Shown here: positions 1 to 6,062 of the stretch, piece after piece
Layout: each line of letters opens with the position of its first letter
How positions within the stretch are numbered: position 1 is the first letter of the stretch
Source of the DNA: Crocinitomicaceae bacterium
Lineage (GTDB): Bacteria; Bacteroidota; Bacteroidia; Flavobacteriales_D; Crocinitomicaceae
Length of the DNA stretch: 6,062 nt
NCBI GenBank assembly: GCA_002696025.1
Contig: NZQU01000101.1
Location: 4,650-10,711 of the forward strand
Direction: 5' to 3'
Notes under the pieces: model-generated
What the model was told of the DNA's origin: nothing
The model's database searches: none
The model's input: the letters and a program-made list of their open reading frames with translations, nothing else
Position numbers and translations under genes: made by a program

Positions 1-297
1 GGAAAAACACTATATATACTTGATGAACCTTCTACTGGCCTTCACTTTGATGACATCAGGCAATTGTTACTTGTAATCAATAAATTGGTTGATGATGGCA
101 ATTCAGTACTAATTATCGAACATAACCTTGATATTTTAAAAACAGCCGATCACATTATTGATATTGGACCAAACGGTGGAAAAGATGGAGGTCAAATTAT
201 ATGCGAAGGCAATCCTGAGAAATTGGTAAAGAAAAAGCTTAATAAATCACATACGCTAAAGTATTTATCTCATGAATTTGTAGCTAAAAATGTTTGA
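1..297 (+). CDS. uvrA: UvrA, excinuclease ABC subunit A, C-terminal fragment
   Basis: This is the last 98 codons of UvrA, the ATPase that scans DNA for bulky lesions and loads UvrB in nucleotide excision repair. The gene runs off the left edge, and the reading frame is open from base 1, so no start is visible here. Seen directly: residues 5-14 of the fragment read YILDEPSTGL, the Walker B strand and D-loop of the second ABC ATPase domain. It is followed by HFDDIRQLL, the H-loop histidine in IIEHN, and the UvrA-typical IDIGPNGGKDGG stretch with an EGNPE segment. The tail SHTLKYLS matches the usual UvrA ending. The combination of DEPSTGLHFDD and IDIGPxGG separates UvrA from other ABC ATPases. 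Its TGA stop overlaps the next start by 8 nt, so it is co-translated with the menE-like gene. Identification is firm; the upstream part and promoter lie outside the window. Confidence 0.96.
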   Translation, partial: GKTLYILDEPSTGLHFDDIRQLLLVINKLVDDGNSVLIIEHNLDILKTADHIIDIGPNGGKDGGQIICEGNPEKLVKKKLNKSHTLKYLSHEFVAKNV

Positions 298-1297
298 ATT
301 AATTGAAATACATAGCGATCAAGAGAAAAACTTCAATCATTTCATAAAGAAATGGGAAGACGATAATAATTTTATTGAAATTGAAACATCTGGCTCAACT
401 GGAACACCAAAAAAGATAAAACTATTAAAACAATCAATGCGGGTTTCTGCAACAAACACCATTGAGTTTTTTAATCTAAAAGAAAATGATTCTTTATTCC
501 TGTGTCTTCCCCTTCATACCATAGCTGCTAAAATGATGATTGTAAGAGCAATAGTTGGGAAAATGAAACTCATTATACACAAACCTTCAAAAAACCCCTT
601 AAAAGAGCTTAATCAAGATGTAAAATTAATTTCTCTAACTCCGATGCAAATGAATTATGTTATAGATGAATCTTTTCATAAAACAAGCATGACTCAAAAC
701 ATTTTACTTGGAGGAGCTCCAGTTGATTATAAATTAGAACAGAAATTAAAAGAAATAGATTCGTGTGACATATATCACAGTTATGGCATGACAGAAACAG
801 CAAGTCATGTTGCCATTAGAAAAATAGACAAGCATCAATCAGATCTATTTAAAGCAATTAGTGGAGTTACATTTTCTCAAACAAATGAGGGATGTCTGAT
901 AATTAACTATCCTGCTTTTCAAAATGAAAAAATTGAAACCAATGATGTGGTGGACTTAATAACAAATAATTCATTTATATGGAAAGGTCGAAAAGACTTC
1001 GTTATCAATACAGGAGGAGTCAAGGTTCATGCTGAAGAACTTGAAAATTCAATTGCCTCTATTTTAACAAAACCATTTTTTATTAGTTCAATTCAAGATT
1101 CTTATTTGGGGTCAAAAATCATTATGATTATTGAATCTAAGATTCAATTAGATGAAAAGAAAATTTTAGATCAAATTTCTACTGTTGCCCCACCCTATTC
1201 TGTTCCTAAAGAAATATATTATTTGACTACATTTGAAAGAACAAAAAGCGGGAAACTAAACAGAAAAAAGTCATTATCTAATGTCTCGATTAAATAA
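290..1297 (+). CDS. menE: MenE-like o-succinylbenzoate-CoA ligase (short AMP-binding enzyme)
   Basis: This 335-residue protein belongs to the ANL adenylate-forming family. Such enzymes activate a carboxylate with ATP and pass it to CoA. Seen directly: the phosphate-binding loop TSGSTGTPKK (residues 33-42), LLGGAPVD (139-146), the A5 motif YGMTETASH (165-173), a ribose-binding aspartate in VVDLI (D222), the hinge-region WKGRKDFVINTGGVKV (231-246), and a C-terminal RTKSGKLNRK with the expected catalytic lysine K322. All core motifs are intact. It is about 100 residues or more shorter than classical acyl-CoA ligases and lacks most of the N-terminal subdomain. That is the form I know for MenE in Bacteroidota, where it makes o-succinylbenzoyl-CoA for menaquinone. 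The substrate is inferred: no other men gene is visible here, so another small acyl-CoA ligase is possible. The ATG lies inside the end of uvrA (8-nt overlap), preceded by an A-rich stretch and no clear Shine-Dalgarno. The 3' end overlaps the J-protein gene by 17 nt. Confidence 0.83.
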   Translation: MFELIEIHSDQEKNFNHFIKKWEDDNNFIEIETSGSTGTPKKIKLLKQSMRVSATNTIEFFNLKENDSLFLCLPLHTIAAKMMIVRAIVGKMKLIIHKPSKNPLKELNQDVKLISLTPMQMNYVIDESFHKTSMTQNILLGGAPVDYKLEQKLKEIDSCDIYHSYGMTETASHVAIRKIDKHQSDLFKAISGVTFSQTNEGCLIINYPAFQNEKIETNDVVDLITNNSFIWKGRKDFVINTGGVKVHAEELENSIASILTKPFFISSIQDSYLGSKIIMIIESKIQLDEKKILDQISTVAPPYSVPKEIYYLTTFERTKSGKLNRKKSLSNVSIK

Positions 1298-2135
1298 ATA
1301 CTATTCTATTCTTGGGCTGCCTCCAAATGCTTCAAAAGACGAGGTTAAAAAGAAATATAGAAAACTTGCTTTAAAATACCATCCTGACATTAATGATTCT
1401 CCTGGGGCTCAAGAAAAATTCATCATTATTAATGAAGCCTATGAAATCATCACCAACAATAAGCTTCCTAAAAAACCACTTGCGTCTTCTTATCAAAGGT
1501 CAAAAACTCAAGCCAATGATGATTGGGCTGAAAAAGTAAAAAAAGCAAGAGCGCAATACGAAAAAAATAAAAAGCACAATGAGAGAATGATTTTAAAATA
1601 TTTCATTAGTCTTCGAAGTGGTTATAAATGGCGCATCATGAAATTAAGCGCTATTGTTTCAACTCTTGTTGCCATCTGTATGATTTTGGATCTTTTTTTA
1701 CCAAATCATTTTGAATCTGACTATGTCAATTACTATTCAAAAGAAAAATACAGATCTATAGGAGAGCATCAAATATCACTAGTTGTAACAGACAACAATC
1801 ACGAATTATGGCTTGAAAATATATTTTATTATCATTATCAGAACAACCCAAATATTACAATAAAAAATAGTTGGATATTTCACAATCCTATTTCTGTATC
1901 TTGTAAGCAAAAAACAAATACCTTTATCTACCCTATTCACTTTACATATTATTGGGCCAGCATCATACTGATTCCTATATTTATAATACCATTAGTGGTT
2001 ATGAGATATAAAAAAAACAATCCACTATTTGTTATCATGTATCACTTCAGTCTTGTTATCGTTAATATTCTTCTTGTCTATTTTCTATTTACTTGTGACA
2101 GATGGGCTCATATTTTAACCATTGGATTTCTATAA
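1281..2135 (+). CDS. Membrane-anchored J-domain (DnaJ-like) co-chaperone
   Basis: This is a 284-residue protein with an N-terminal J domain (about residues 6-60): YYSILGLPPNAS, the basic helix VKKKYRKLALKY, the HPD triad at 34-36, and the helix III/IV segment FIIINEAYEII. J domains stimulate ATP hydrolysis by DnaK/Hsp70 through HPD. A lysine- and alanine-rich charged linker (about 60-117) leads to a hydrophobic helix at about 121-140. A roughly 80-residue segment rich in aromatic residues and Asn follows, then two more hydrophobic helices at about 223-242 and 249-270. There is no Gly/Phe region, no CxxCxGxG zinc repeats and no DnaJ C-terminal domain, so it is not the general chaperone DnaJ. 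It is best described as a type III J protein that would recruit DnaK to the inner membrane. The J domain should face the cytoplasm, which would place the 140-222 segment outside; this topology is inferred. The client is unknown. It overlaps menE by 17 nt and abuts nth with no gap. Confidence 0.85.
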   Translation: MSRLNKYYSILGLPPNASKDEVKKKYRKLALKYHPDINDSPGAQEKFIIINEAYEIITNNKLPKKPLASSYQRSKTQANDDWAEKVKKARAQYEKNKKHNERMILKYFISLRSGYKWRIMKLSAIVSTLVAICMILDLFLPNHFESDYVNYYSKEKYRSIGEHQISLVVTDNNHELWLENIFYYHYQNNPNITIKNSWIFHNPISVSCKQKTNTFIYPIHFTYYWASIILIPIFIIPLVVMRYKKNNPLFVIMYHFSLVIVNILLVYFLFTCDRWAHILTIGFL

Positions 2136-2780
2136 ATGACTAAAAAAGAAAAAGCAGTTTATATAATTAGGGAACTTGAAAAATTGTATCCTAAAACACC
2201 CATTCCTTTAAATCATAAGGATTCATACACATTACTTATTGCTGTTCTTTTATCAGCACAATGCACCGATAAAAAAGTCAATGAGATCACCCCCATTCTA
2301 TTTGGAAAAGCAGATACACCAGAGAAAATGATTTGCTTAACTATAGATGAAATAAGAGCCATTATTAAACCTTGTGGTTTGTCACCTAGTAAATCAAAAG
2401 CTATTTACAATTTATCAAAAATAATTATTGACAAGCACAATTCCATAGTTCCTCAAACATTTGAAGAACTTGAGTTCTTACCAGGTGTTGGCCATAAAAC
2501 AGCATCGGTAGTCATGTCTCAAGCATTTGGTGTTCCTGCCTTTCCAGTTGACACTCACATCCACAGGCTTCTAACTAAATGGGGAATGACTTCCGGTAAA
2601 AACGTAGTTCAAACCGAAAAAGATGCAAAAAAATATTTTCCAAAAGAGTGTTGGAATAAACTTCATTTACAAATCATATTTTATGGGCGTGAATATTCAC
2701 CTGCAAGAAGTCCTAAAAAAGAATTTGATTTCATAACTCAAGCAATAGGAACCAAAAAAGCCATCGCTCTACTGGTTTAA
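2136..2780 (+). CDS. nth: Endonuclease III (DNA glycosylase/AP lyase) lacking the Fe-S cysteines
   Basis: This 214-residue protein is a helix-hairpin-helix DNA glycosylase of the Nth type, which removes oxidised pyrimidines and cleaves at the resulting abasic site in base excision repair. Seen directly: LLSAQCTD (38-45), the helix-hairpin-helix LPGVGHKTA (115-123) with the Schiff-base lysine K121, and FPVDTHIHRL with the catalytic aspartate D139. These match K120 and D138 of the E. coli enzyme. The length is close to the usual ~211 residues. The oddity is at the C-terminus. Where E. coli has the C-x6-C-x2-C-x5-C ligands of a [4Fe-4S] cluster, this protein reads GREYSPARSPKKEF, with serine at the first ligand position (S188). 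No cysteine occurs after C172, yet the frame is intact to a normal stop. The start ATG directly follows the TAA of the J-protein gene, implying translational coupling. Function as Nth rather than MutY is favoured by the lysine/aspartate pair and the short length. Confidence 0.93.
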   Translation: MTKKEKAVYIIRELEKLYPKTPIPLNHKDSYTLLIAVLLSAQCTDKKVNEITPILFGKADTPEKMICLTIDEIRAIIKPCGLSPSKSKAIYNLSKIIIDKHNSIVPQTFEELEFLPGVGHKTASVVMSQAFGVPAFPVDTHIHRLLTKWGMTSGKNVVQTEKDAKKYFPKECWNKLHLQIIFYGREYSPARSPKKEFDFITQAIGTKKAIALLV

Positions 2781-2801
2781 TTTAATAACTACCGTTAAAC
2801 C
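2774..2801. terminator. Weak candidate bidirectional hairpin at a convergent gene junction
   Basis: A perfect 7-bp inverted repeat, GGTTTAA at 2774-2780 and TTAAACC at 2795-2801, encloses a 14-nt loop. The left arm contains the nth stop codon and the loop contains the stop codon of the opposing vWA gene. It is the only hairpin I see at the junction of the two clusters, where a transcription stop would be expected in both directions. The stem is short and A/T-rich and neither strand shows a good U-run after it, so intrinsic termination would be weak. It could also be a chance repeat. Confidence 0.25.
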
Positions 2802-4866
2802 TTCTTACGAACCATTCTATAGAAACAAGAACAATTAATGTAAGAAAGTAGAGCTTAAAATCTATTAAATGTTTGAATAAAGAGGTTTTGTGAGATACAG
2901 AAGAAATGTCTTTTCTTTTTTTCAATGATTGAATCATTTTACCAGATTCAGATAGTTTAAAAAATGCACCATTGGTTTTTTCAGAAAGTTCATTCAACAA
3001 AGAGTGGTTGGCATAGGTATCTCTATTCTCAAGGCTGATATCTTGCACTAAAAATACTCCTGATTTTTTATAAATTTTATTGTCAAATTTGGTCTCCGCA
3101 TTCCACGTATATTTTCCAGGACTAAGAGTACCCATATTTAATTTATAAGCATCTCCATAAATAGAAAATTCTAGATTTGATTTACTTTTCTTTGAGTCAA
3201 TAAGCGTTAATTTGATTTTCGGAGTCGTAATGGATTCAAAAGAGGAATTGTAAAAAGAAGCATTAATAATTACCTCTTCATCTTTAGTAAATCTATTTGG
3301 GATACTAATTCTTAATGGAGAATTGTTCTTTTTTACTACTAAGTATCCCGTTAACTTTTCGATTAATTCATTGAATTTCTCATGCCTATTAGTCTTAGAG
3401 TATTCATTCATTTTCCATTTCCAAACACCAACACCATAAACAACACCATATTTAACAGAACCATGTTTTAAAAAATAAATCAAAGGATCTTTTTTTGATA
3501 CAGATCCAATTTTTTGATACATAAGAATATCCAATGGTTTTTTAATCAATAACTTTCCGAATTTTGAATTCAAAGGAGGTGCATTATTAATAAATTCATC
3601 AAAATTATCACTCAATTCAAATGACTTAAAGTCCATATTTAAAGCTCCTTGAACTTCATCTGCATTTGTTCTGTTACTACTGCCTATTCCTATACCTATT
3701 TTATTAATGGTATTGGATGATGTATTCGGTGAAATGAAAAACAAAATAGGTTTGTCAAATGACTGAATGTATTCTAAAGTTTTGATGTCAAAGCCTGAAT
3801 GAGGATCATGCCAAATTACCAAATCAACATAATCTAATTTTTTATCCCACGAAGATGCAAGAGCAGTAACAACTTCAATATTTTCATTTAACTCTAAAAC
3901 ATTTTTTACAGCAGAAACATCTGGATGAGGAGCCCCAGATAAAATCAATATCTTATTTCGTGAGTCCAAAACCTCTACATAAAATGTTCTTTTATTATTT
4001 ACATAGTTAATCTCATTTTCAGCATTAGATACAGAAACTGAATAACTCTGAAATCCAACTTGATCAGCATTTAATAAAAAGTTCAACTGCTTGAAATCTC
4101 TTTCATTATTATCATATACAATCTTTTGTGATTGAAGAACCTTGTTGTCTCTCATTAATGACACCTTATAAGTTGATCCTTTTTCAAATTTCACAGCTTC
4201 TATATCAACCTCTACTGGAAATTGATTGCCTAAAAATGCGATTTCATTGGTTGAAACATTTTTAATGTATTGGTCTTTTTTAACTATTGTATCGCCTACA
4301 CCTAATGAAAATATGGGGGCAAAATTTAATTGTGATGTGTTGTATATAGGATTGCTTCCTGTATTGAAATTACCATCAGATATAAAAACCAAGCCACCAA
4401 TATTTCTGTTGAAAAAATCAGAAGCTATTTTTGAAAAAACACTTTCAAGATTTGATTTGCTCTCTTTTAAGTTTATTTCAGAATTGTATTTAGCTACTTC
4501 TCCTGTTGTCATTTCAACTATTTCATAGTCATTTGCAAACTCTTTTTTAATTTCCTTTTTGGTGTTTAATATTTGGGTTTTAACAAACAGGCTATCGCTG
4601 TAATTATTTAGAGAGCTAGAATTATCTGTTATGGTTATCAATATGGGCTTTTCTTTATCATAATGAATCATTTCAAAAATCACATCCAATAACAATACAC
4701 CAATTAAAAAAAACAACAAGGCACGAGTGATTCTAAGTGTCGATTTCCAAATAATATGAAGACCTGAAAACCATTTTGACTTACTATATAAAAAATAAGA
4801 CATCAAAATAGATATAAATGCCCATGGTATGAGCCAATAAACAGATATTTCAGATATAAATGACAT
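2782..4866 (-). CDS. Bacteroidota vWA-type membrane protein, function unknown
   Basis: This is a 694-residue protein with two N-terminal hydrophobic helices (about residues 9-27 and 47-66) and one near the C-terminus (about 671-687), which ends in EWFVRRFNGSY. Between them lies a large soluble region. It begins with a vWA-like fold: ILITITDNSSS (76-85) carries a DxSxS metal-binding (MIDAS) pattern at D81, S83 and S85, and GGLVFISDG (157-165) is the typical second acidic strand. A beta-rich segment follows. Then ILILSGAPHPD (306-316) and DLVIWHDP (348-355) resemble the class I glutamine amidotransferase-like fold seen in related membrane proteins. The segment GVGVWKWKM (478-486) resembles the GxGxWRWR motif of that group. 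I recognise the architecture as a conserved Bacteroidota membrane protein without a known role; vWA domains usually mediate metal-dependent protein binding. Topology is inferred: the bulk of the protein is probably periplasmic. It lies 47 bp downstream of coaE, probably in the same operon. Its stop is one base from that of nth. Confidence 0.8.
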   Translation of the reverse strand: MSFISEISVYWLIPWAFISILMSYFLYSKSKWFSGLHIIWKSTLRITRALLFFLIGVLLLDVIFEMIHYDKEKPILITITDNSSSLNNYSDSLFVKTQILNTKKEIKKEFANDYEIVEMTTGEVAKYNSEINLKESKSNLESVFSKIASDFFNRNIGGLVFISDGNFNTGSNPIYNTSQLNFAPIFSLGVGDTIVKKDQYIKNVSTNEIAFLGNQFPVEVDIEAVKFEKGSTYKVSLMRDNKVLQSQKIVYDNNERDFKQLNFLLNADQVGFQSYSVSVSNAENEINYVNNKRTFYVEVLDSRNKILILSGAPHPDVSAVKNVLELNENIEVVTALASSWDKKLDYVDLVIWHDPHSGFDIKTLEYIQSFDKPILFFISPNTSSNTINKIGIGIGSSNRTNADEVQGALNMDFKSFELSDNFDEFINNAPPLNSKFGKLLIKKPLDILMYQKIGSVSKKDPLIYFLKHGSVKYGVVYGVGVWKWKMNEYSKTNRHEKFNELIEKLTGYLVVKKNNSPLRISIPNRFTKDEEVIINASFYNSSFESITTPKIKLTLIDSKKSKSNLEFSIYGDAYKLNMGTLSPGKYTWNAETKFDNKIYKKSGVFLVQDISLENRDTYANHSLLNELSEKTNGAFFKLSESGKMIQSLKKRKDISSVSHKTSLFKHLIDFKLYFLTLIVLVSIEWFVRRFNGSY

Positions 4867-4913
4867 TTAGATTTCGAAAGTACAAAACATTCATCAAGCC
4901 TTGAATATTTATT

Positions 4914-5495
4914 TTAAATTGATGACAATTCTTCAATAAAATCATGAATTTGAATGAGAAGAGGCGACTCATTGTCATTGTTAATGTGAAATTTTGTCAA
5001 TGGCAACTTTTGCTCATCTGATAATTGATTATCCATTCTTTTTGTAACATCCTCTAGTGAAACATCATCTCGATCCATAATTCTTTTGATTCTGAGTTCT
5101 TTTGGAGACAAAATCAATACGACAGCATCAAATCTTTCTTGAATACCGGTTTCGAAAATTATTGCAGATTCATTAAAAATGAGATCGCTGTTACTTACAT
5201 TACAAAAATCATCAAATTGATCTCTAACTTTTGGATGAATATGATTGTTGATAATTTTTAACTTTTCTGGATTATTAAAGAACTGTTTTGCAAGATAAGC
5301 TTTATTAATAGAGCCATTATGATAAGAAGATGAGCCAAAATTATTGATTATAAATTTAATAGTATCAACATTATTGTTCATGATGTCTTTAGCTTCCATA
5401 TCAGAATTAAATACAGGGTAACCCATAGCTTTAATTATTTCAGATATAAAACTTTTACCTGATCCAATACCACCTGTTATTCCAATTTTTTTCAT
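4914..5495 (-). CDS. coaE: Dephospho-CoA kinase
   Basis: This 193-residue protein is CoaE, which phosphorylates the 3'-hydroxyl of the ribose in dephospho-CoA using ATP, the last step of coenzyme A synthesis in the cytoplasm. Seen directly: KIGITGGIGSGKS at the N-terminus holds the P-loop (residues 8-15, K14). D32 in the NSD segment corresponds to the conserved catalytic aspartate. NHIHPKV (84-90) is the family's helix motif in the CoA-binding domain. ESAIIFETG (109-117) corresponds to the conserved 'PLLFE' strand. Conserved arginines of the lid region (R135, R138) precede KRMDNQLSDEQK (152-163), the typical R-x3-Q ending. The length is normal for the family. The start is set by the P-loop only a few residues in. 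The ATG abuts the TAG stop of the upstream lipoprotein gene (TAG|ATG), so the two are translationally coupled. Identification is firm. Confidence 0.95.
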   Translation of the reverse strand: MKKIGITGGIGSGKSFISEIIKAMGYPVFNSDMEAKDIMNNNVDTIKFIINNFGSSSYHNGSINKAYLAKQFFNNPEKLKIINNHIHPKVRDQFDDFCNVSNSDLIFNESAIIFETGIQERFDAVVLILSPKELRIKRIMDRDDVSLEDVTKRMDNQLSDEQKLPLTKFHINNDNESPLLIQIHDFIEELSSI

Positions 5496-5927
5496 CTACA
5501 ATTCTGGAAATGGGATTAAAGTTAATGACATTTGAACATCTGATTTTTTATTTGAAATCAATTCAATCTTATCAATCGATTTGGATTTAATATTAAAATC
5601 CCAAATTTCATTCTTTTTTTTAAATTCTATCTTGATTTTCTTTCCAAAATCACTGATTTCATATTTTGCTGATTTGATAACTTTTTTTGTTTCTTCATTA
5701 TAGGTTTGATAATAACACATTCCAGTGTCATCAAAGCTAAAAAAGTTCTTTTTTTCATTTTTTAATGCATAATCAATTCCATTAAAAACAATTGATGACA
5801 CCATCCACATTCTACTATTACCACCATGGAATAATTGATTGAAATCATTTTTCTTAAGCTTTACACCAGTAGTGCAATTCGAAACTAAAAATGAAATAAT
5901 AATGATAAATAATACAGAGCCTCTCAT
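5496..5927 (-). CDS. Small lipoprotein, possibly lipocalin-like
   Basis: This 143-residue protein starts with a short positive end (MRG) and a hydrophobic helix (about residues 4-16), followed by cysteine 18 in the context LVSNC. That looks like a lipoprotein signal peptide, with cleavage before C18 and lipid attachment there. Asn at -1 is not the textbook lipobox residue, so this is likely rather than certain. The mature part has alternating short strands: RMWMVSSIVFNG (39-50), KNFFSFDDTGMCYYQ (60-74), KYEISDFGKKIKIEF (88-102) and EIWDFNIKS (107-115). It ends in MSLTLIPF. The early tryptophan W41 and the repeated beta strands fit the small lipocalin-like lipoproteins common in Bacteroidota, but I do not recognise a named family. 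It begins 29 bp after a PorP/SprF-like gene and directly abuts coaE. The envelope location and this linkage suggest a cell-surface or periplasmic role; no function can be assigned. Confidence 0.8.
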   Translation of the reverse strand: MRGSVLFIIIISFLVSNCTTGVKLKKNDFNQLFHGGNSRMWMVSSIVFNGIDYALKNEKKNFFSFDDTGMCYYQTYNEETKKVIKSAKYEISDFGKKIKIEFKKKNEIWDFNIKSKSIDKIELISNKKSDVQMSLTLIPFPEL

Positions 5928-5956
5928 TTAAATCAAAAATAAGATAAATTGGCCGA

Positions 5957-6062
5957 TTAGAATGATGGACAAGAGATTGTTCTAAATGCTCTAGGCTTTC
6001 TTCTACAACGAAGATTAAGCCCCATAGACACCTCATGTGATCCACCTGAAACTCCATTTCCA
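5957..6062 (-). CDS. PorP/SprF-like type IX secretion-associated membrane protein, C-terminal fragment
   Basis: Reading the minus strand from base 6061 gives 34 codons and a TAA stop at 5959-5957, with the gene entering from the right edge. No start codon context is visible because only the tail is present. The translation contains GVSGGSHEVSMGLNL, then an Arg/Lys-rich turn (RCRRKPR) and the ending FRTISCPSF. The G-S-H-E-(V/I) beta strand followed by a short basic stretch and a C-terminal phenylalanine is how PorP/SprF-family outer-membrane proteins usually end. Those proteins accompany large surface proteins secreted by the Bacteroidota type IX secretion system; SprF is needed for SprB secretion in gliding flavobacteria. 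The family call rests on a short stretch from memory, so confidence is moderate. The competing frame over the same bases (6057-5854) has an ATG but no recognisable protein character and overlaps the lipoprotein's signal peptide. The gene ends 29 bp before the lipoprotein start. Confidence 0.68.
   Translation of the reverse strand, partial: GNGVSGGSHEVSMGLNLRCRRKPRAFRTISCPSF

Noticed and set aside
4226..4528. A 100-codon plus-strand open frame
   Set aside because: It lies entirely antisense to the vWA membrane protein, has no recognisable motif and no operon context.
4867..4913. The 47-bp gap between coaE and the vWA gene, checked for a promoter or terminator
   Set aside because: The minus strand has TACTTTCG, one mismatch from TAnnTTTG, but no properly spaced -33 TTG. 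The small palindrome tcaagccttga has only a one-base centre and cannot form a stable hairpin. I see nothing else in it.
4846..5450. A 15-nt exact repeat (tatttcagatataaa) at 4846-4860 and 5436-5450
   Set aside because: Both copies lie in coding sequence and encode the same short peptide FISEI, in the vWA protein N-terminus and in CoaE after its P-loop. There is no flanking similarity, so coincidence in A/T-rich DNA is the simplest explanation.
5934..5941. Minus-strand TATTTTTG, a match to the Bacteroidota -7 promoter element TAnnTTTG, just upstream of the lipoprotein start
   Set aside because: The nearest upstream TTG on that strand (5972-5970) is 28 nt away, too far for a -33 element. The implied start site would fall on or next to the ATG. 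In such A/T-rich DNA a single match is weak, and the gene is probably read from the upstream PorP/SprF-like gene.
5928..5956. A GGCC-centred near-palindrome followed by T-rich sequence after the PorP/SprF-like stop, considered as a terminator
   Set aside because: The arms meet at the centre with no loop and contain a mismatch, so a functional hairpin is unlikely.
5854..6057. A 67-codon minus-strand open frame starting with ATG near the right edge
   Set aside because: It overlaps the lipoprotein signal peptide and the PorP/SprF-like tail, both of which have recognisable protein features. Its own translation shows none.

Overview
The window looks like a chromosomal segment from a low-G+C member of the Bacteroidota, most likely a flavobacterium-like lineage. 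The evidence is strong A+T richness, very tight gene packing, A-rich start regions without clear Shine-Dalgarno sequences, a short Bacteroidota-style MenE, a Bacteroidota-type von Willebrand factor A (vWA) membrane protein, and the tail of a PorP/SprF-family protein, a family tied to the Bacteroidota type IX secretion system. The lineage is inferred from protein character; no database search was possible.

Layout. Two gene clusters converge near position 2781. The plus-strand cluster (1-2780) reads: the C-terminal end of uvrA (nucleotide excision repair ATPase), menE-like (acyl-CoA ligase of menaquinone synthesis), a membrane-anchored J-domain protein, and nth (endonuclease III, base excision repair). 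Its junctions are an 8-nt overlap, a 17-nt overlap and a directly abutting stop/start (TAA|ATG), so it is almost certainly one transcription unit with translational coupling. The minus-strand cluster, read from the right edge leftwards, is: the last 34 codons of a PorP/SprF-like outer-membrane protein, a small lipoprotein, coaE (dephospho-CoA kinase), and a 694-residue vWA-type membrane protein. Its gaps are 29 bp, 0 bp and 47 bp. The two clusters are separated by a single base.

How the genes relate. The plus cluster mixes two DNA repair genes with a quinone-pathway enzyme and a membrane co-chaperone; the sequence shows physical linkage but no obvious shared pathway. The minus cluster combines cell-envelope genes with CoA biosynthesis. 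MenE and CoaE are linked biochemically only in that MenE uses CoA.

The points most worth a second look are an endonuclease III whose C-terminus lacks all four cysteines of the usual [4Fe-4S] cluster, the PorP/SprF tail at the right edge (it has no start codon in the window), and the J-domain protein with three predicted membrane helices. I see no mobile element, CRISPR array, RNA gene or clear novel multi-gene system. There is no gene-free stretch longer than 47 bases.
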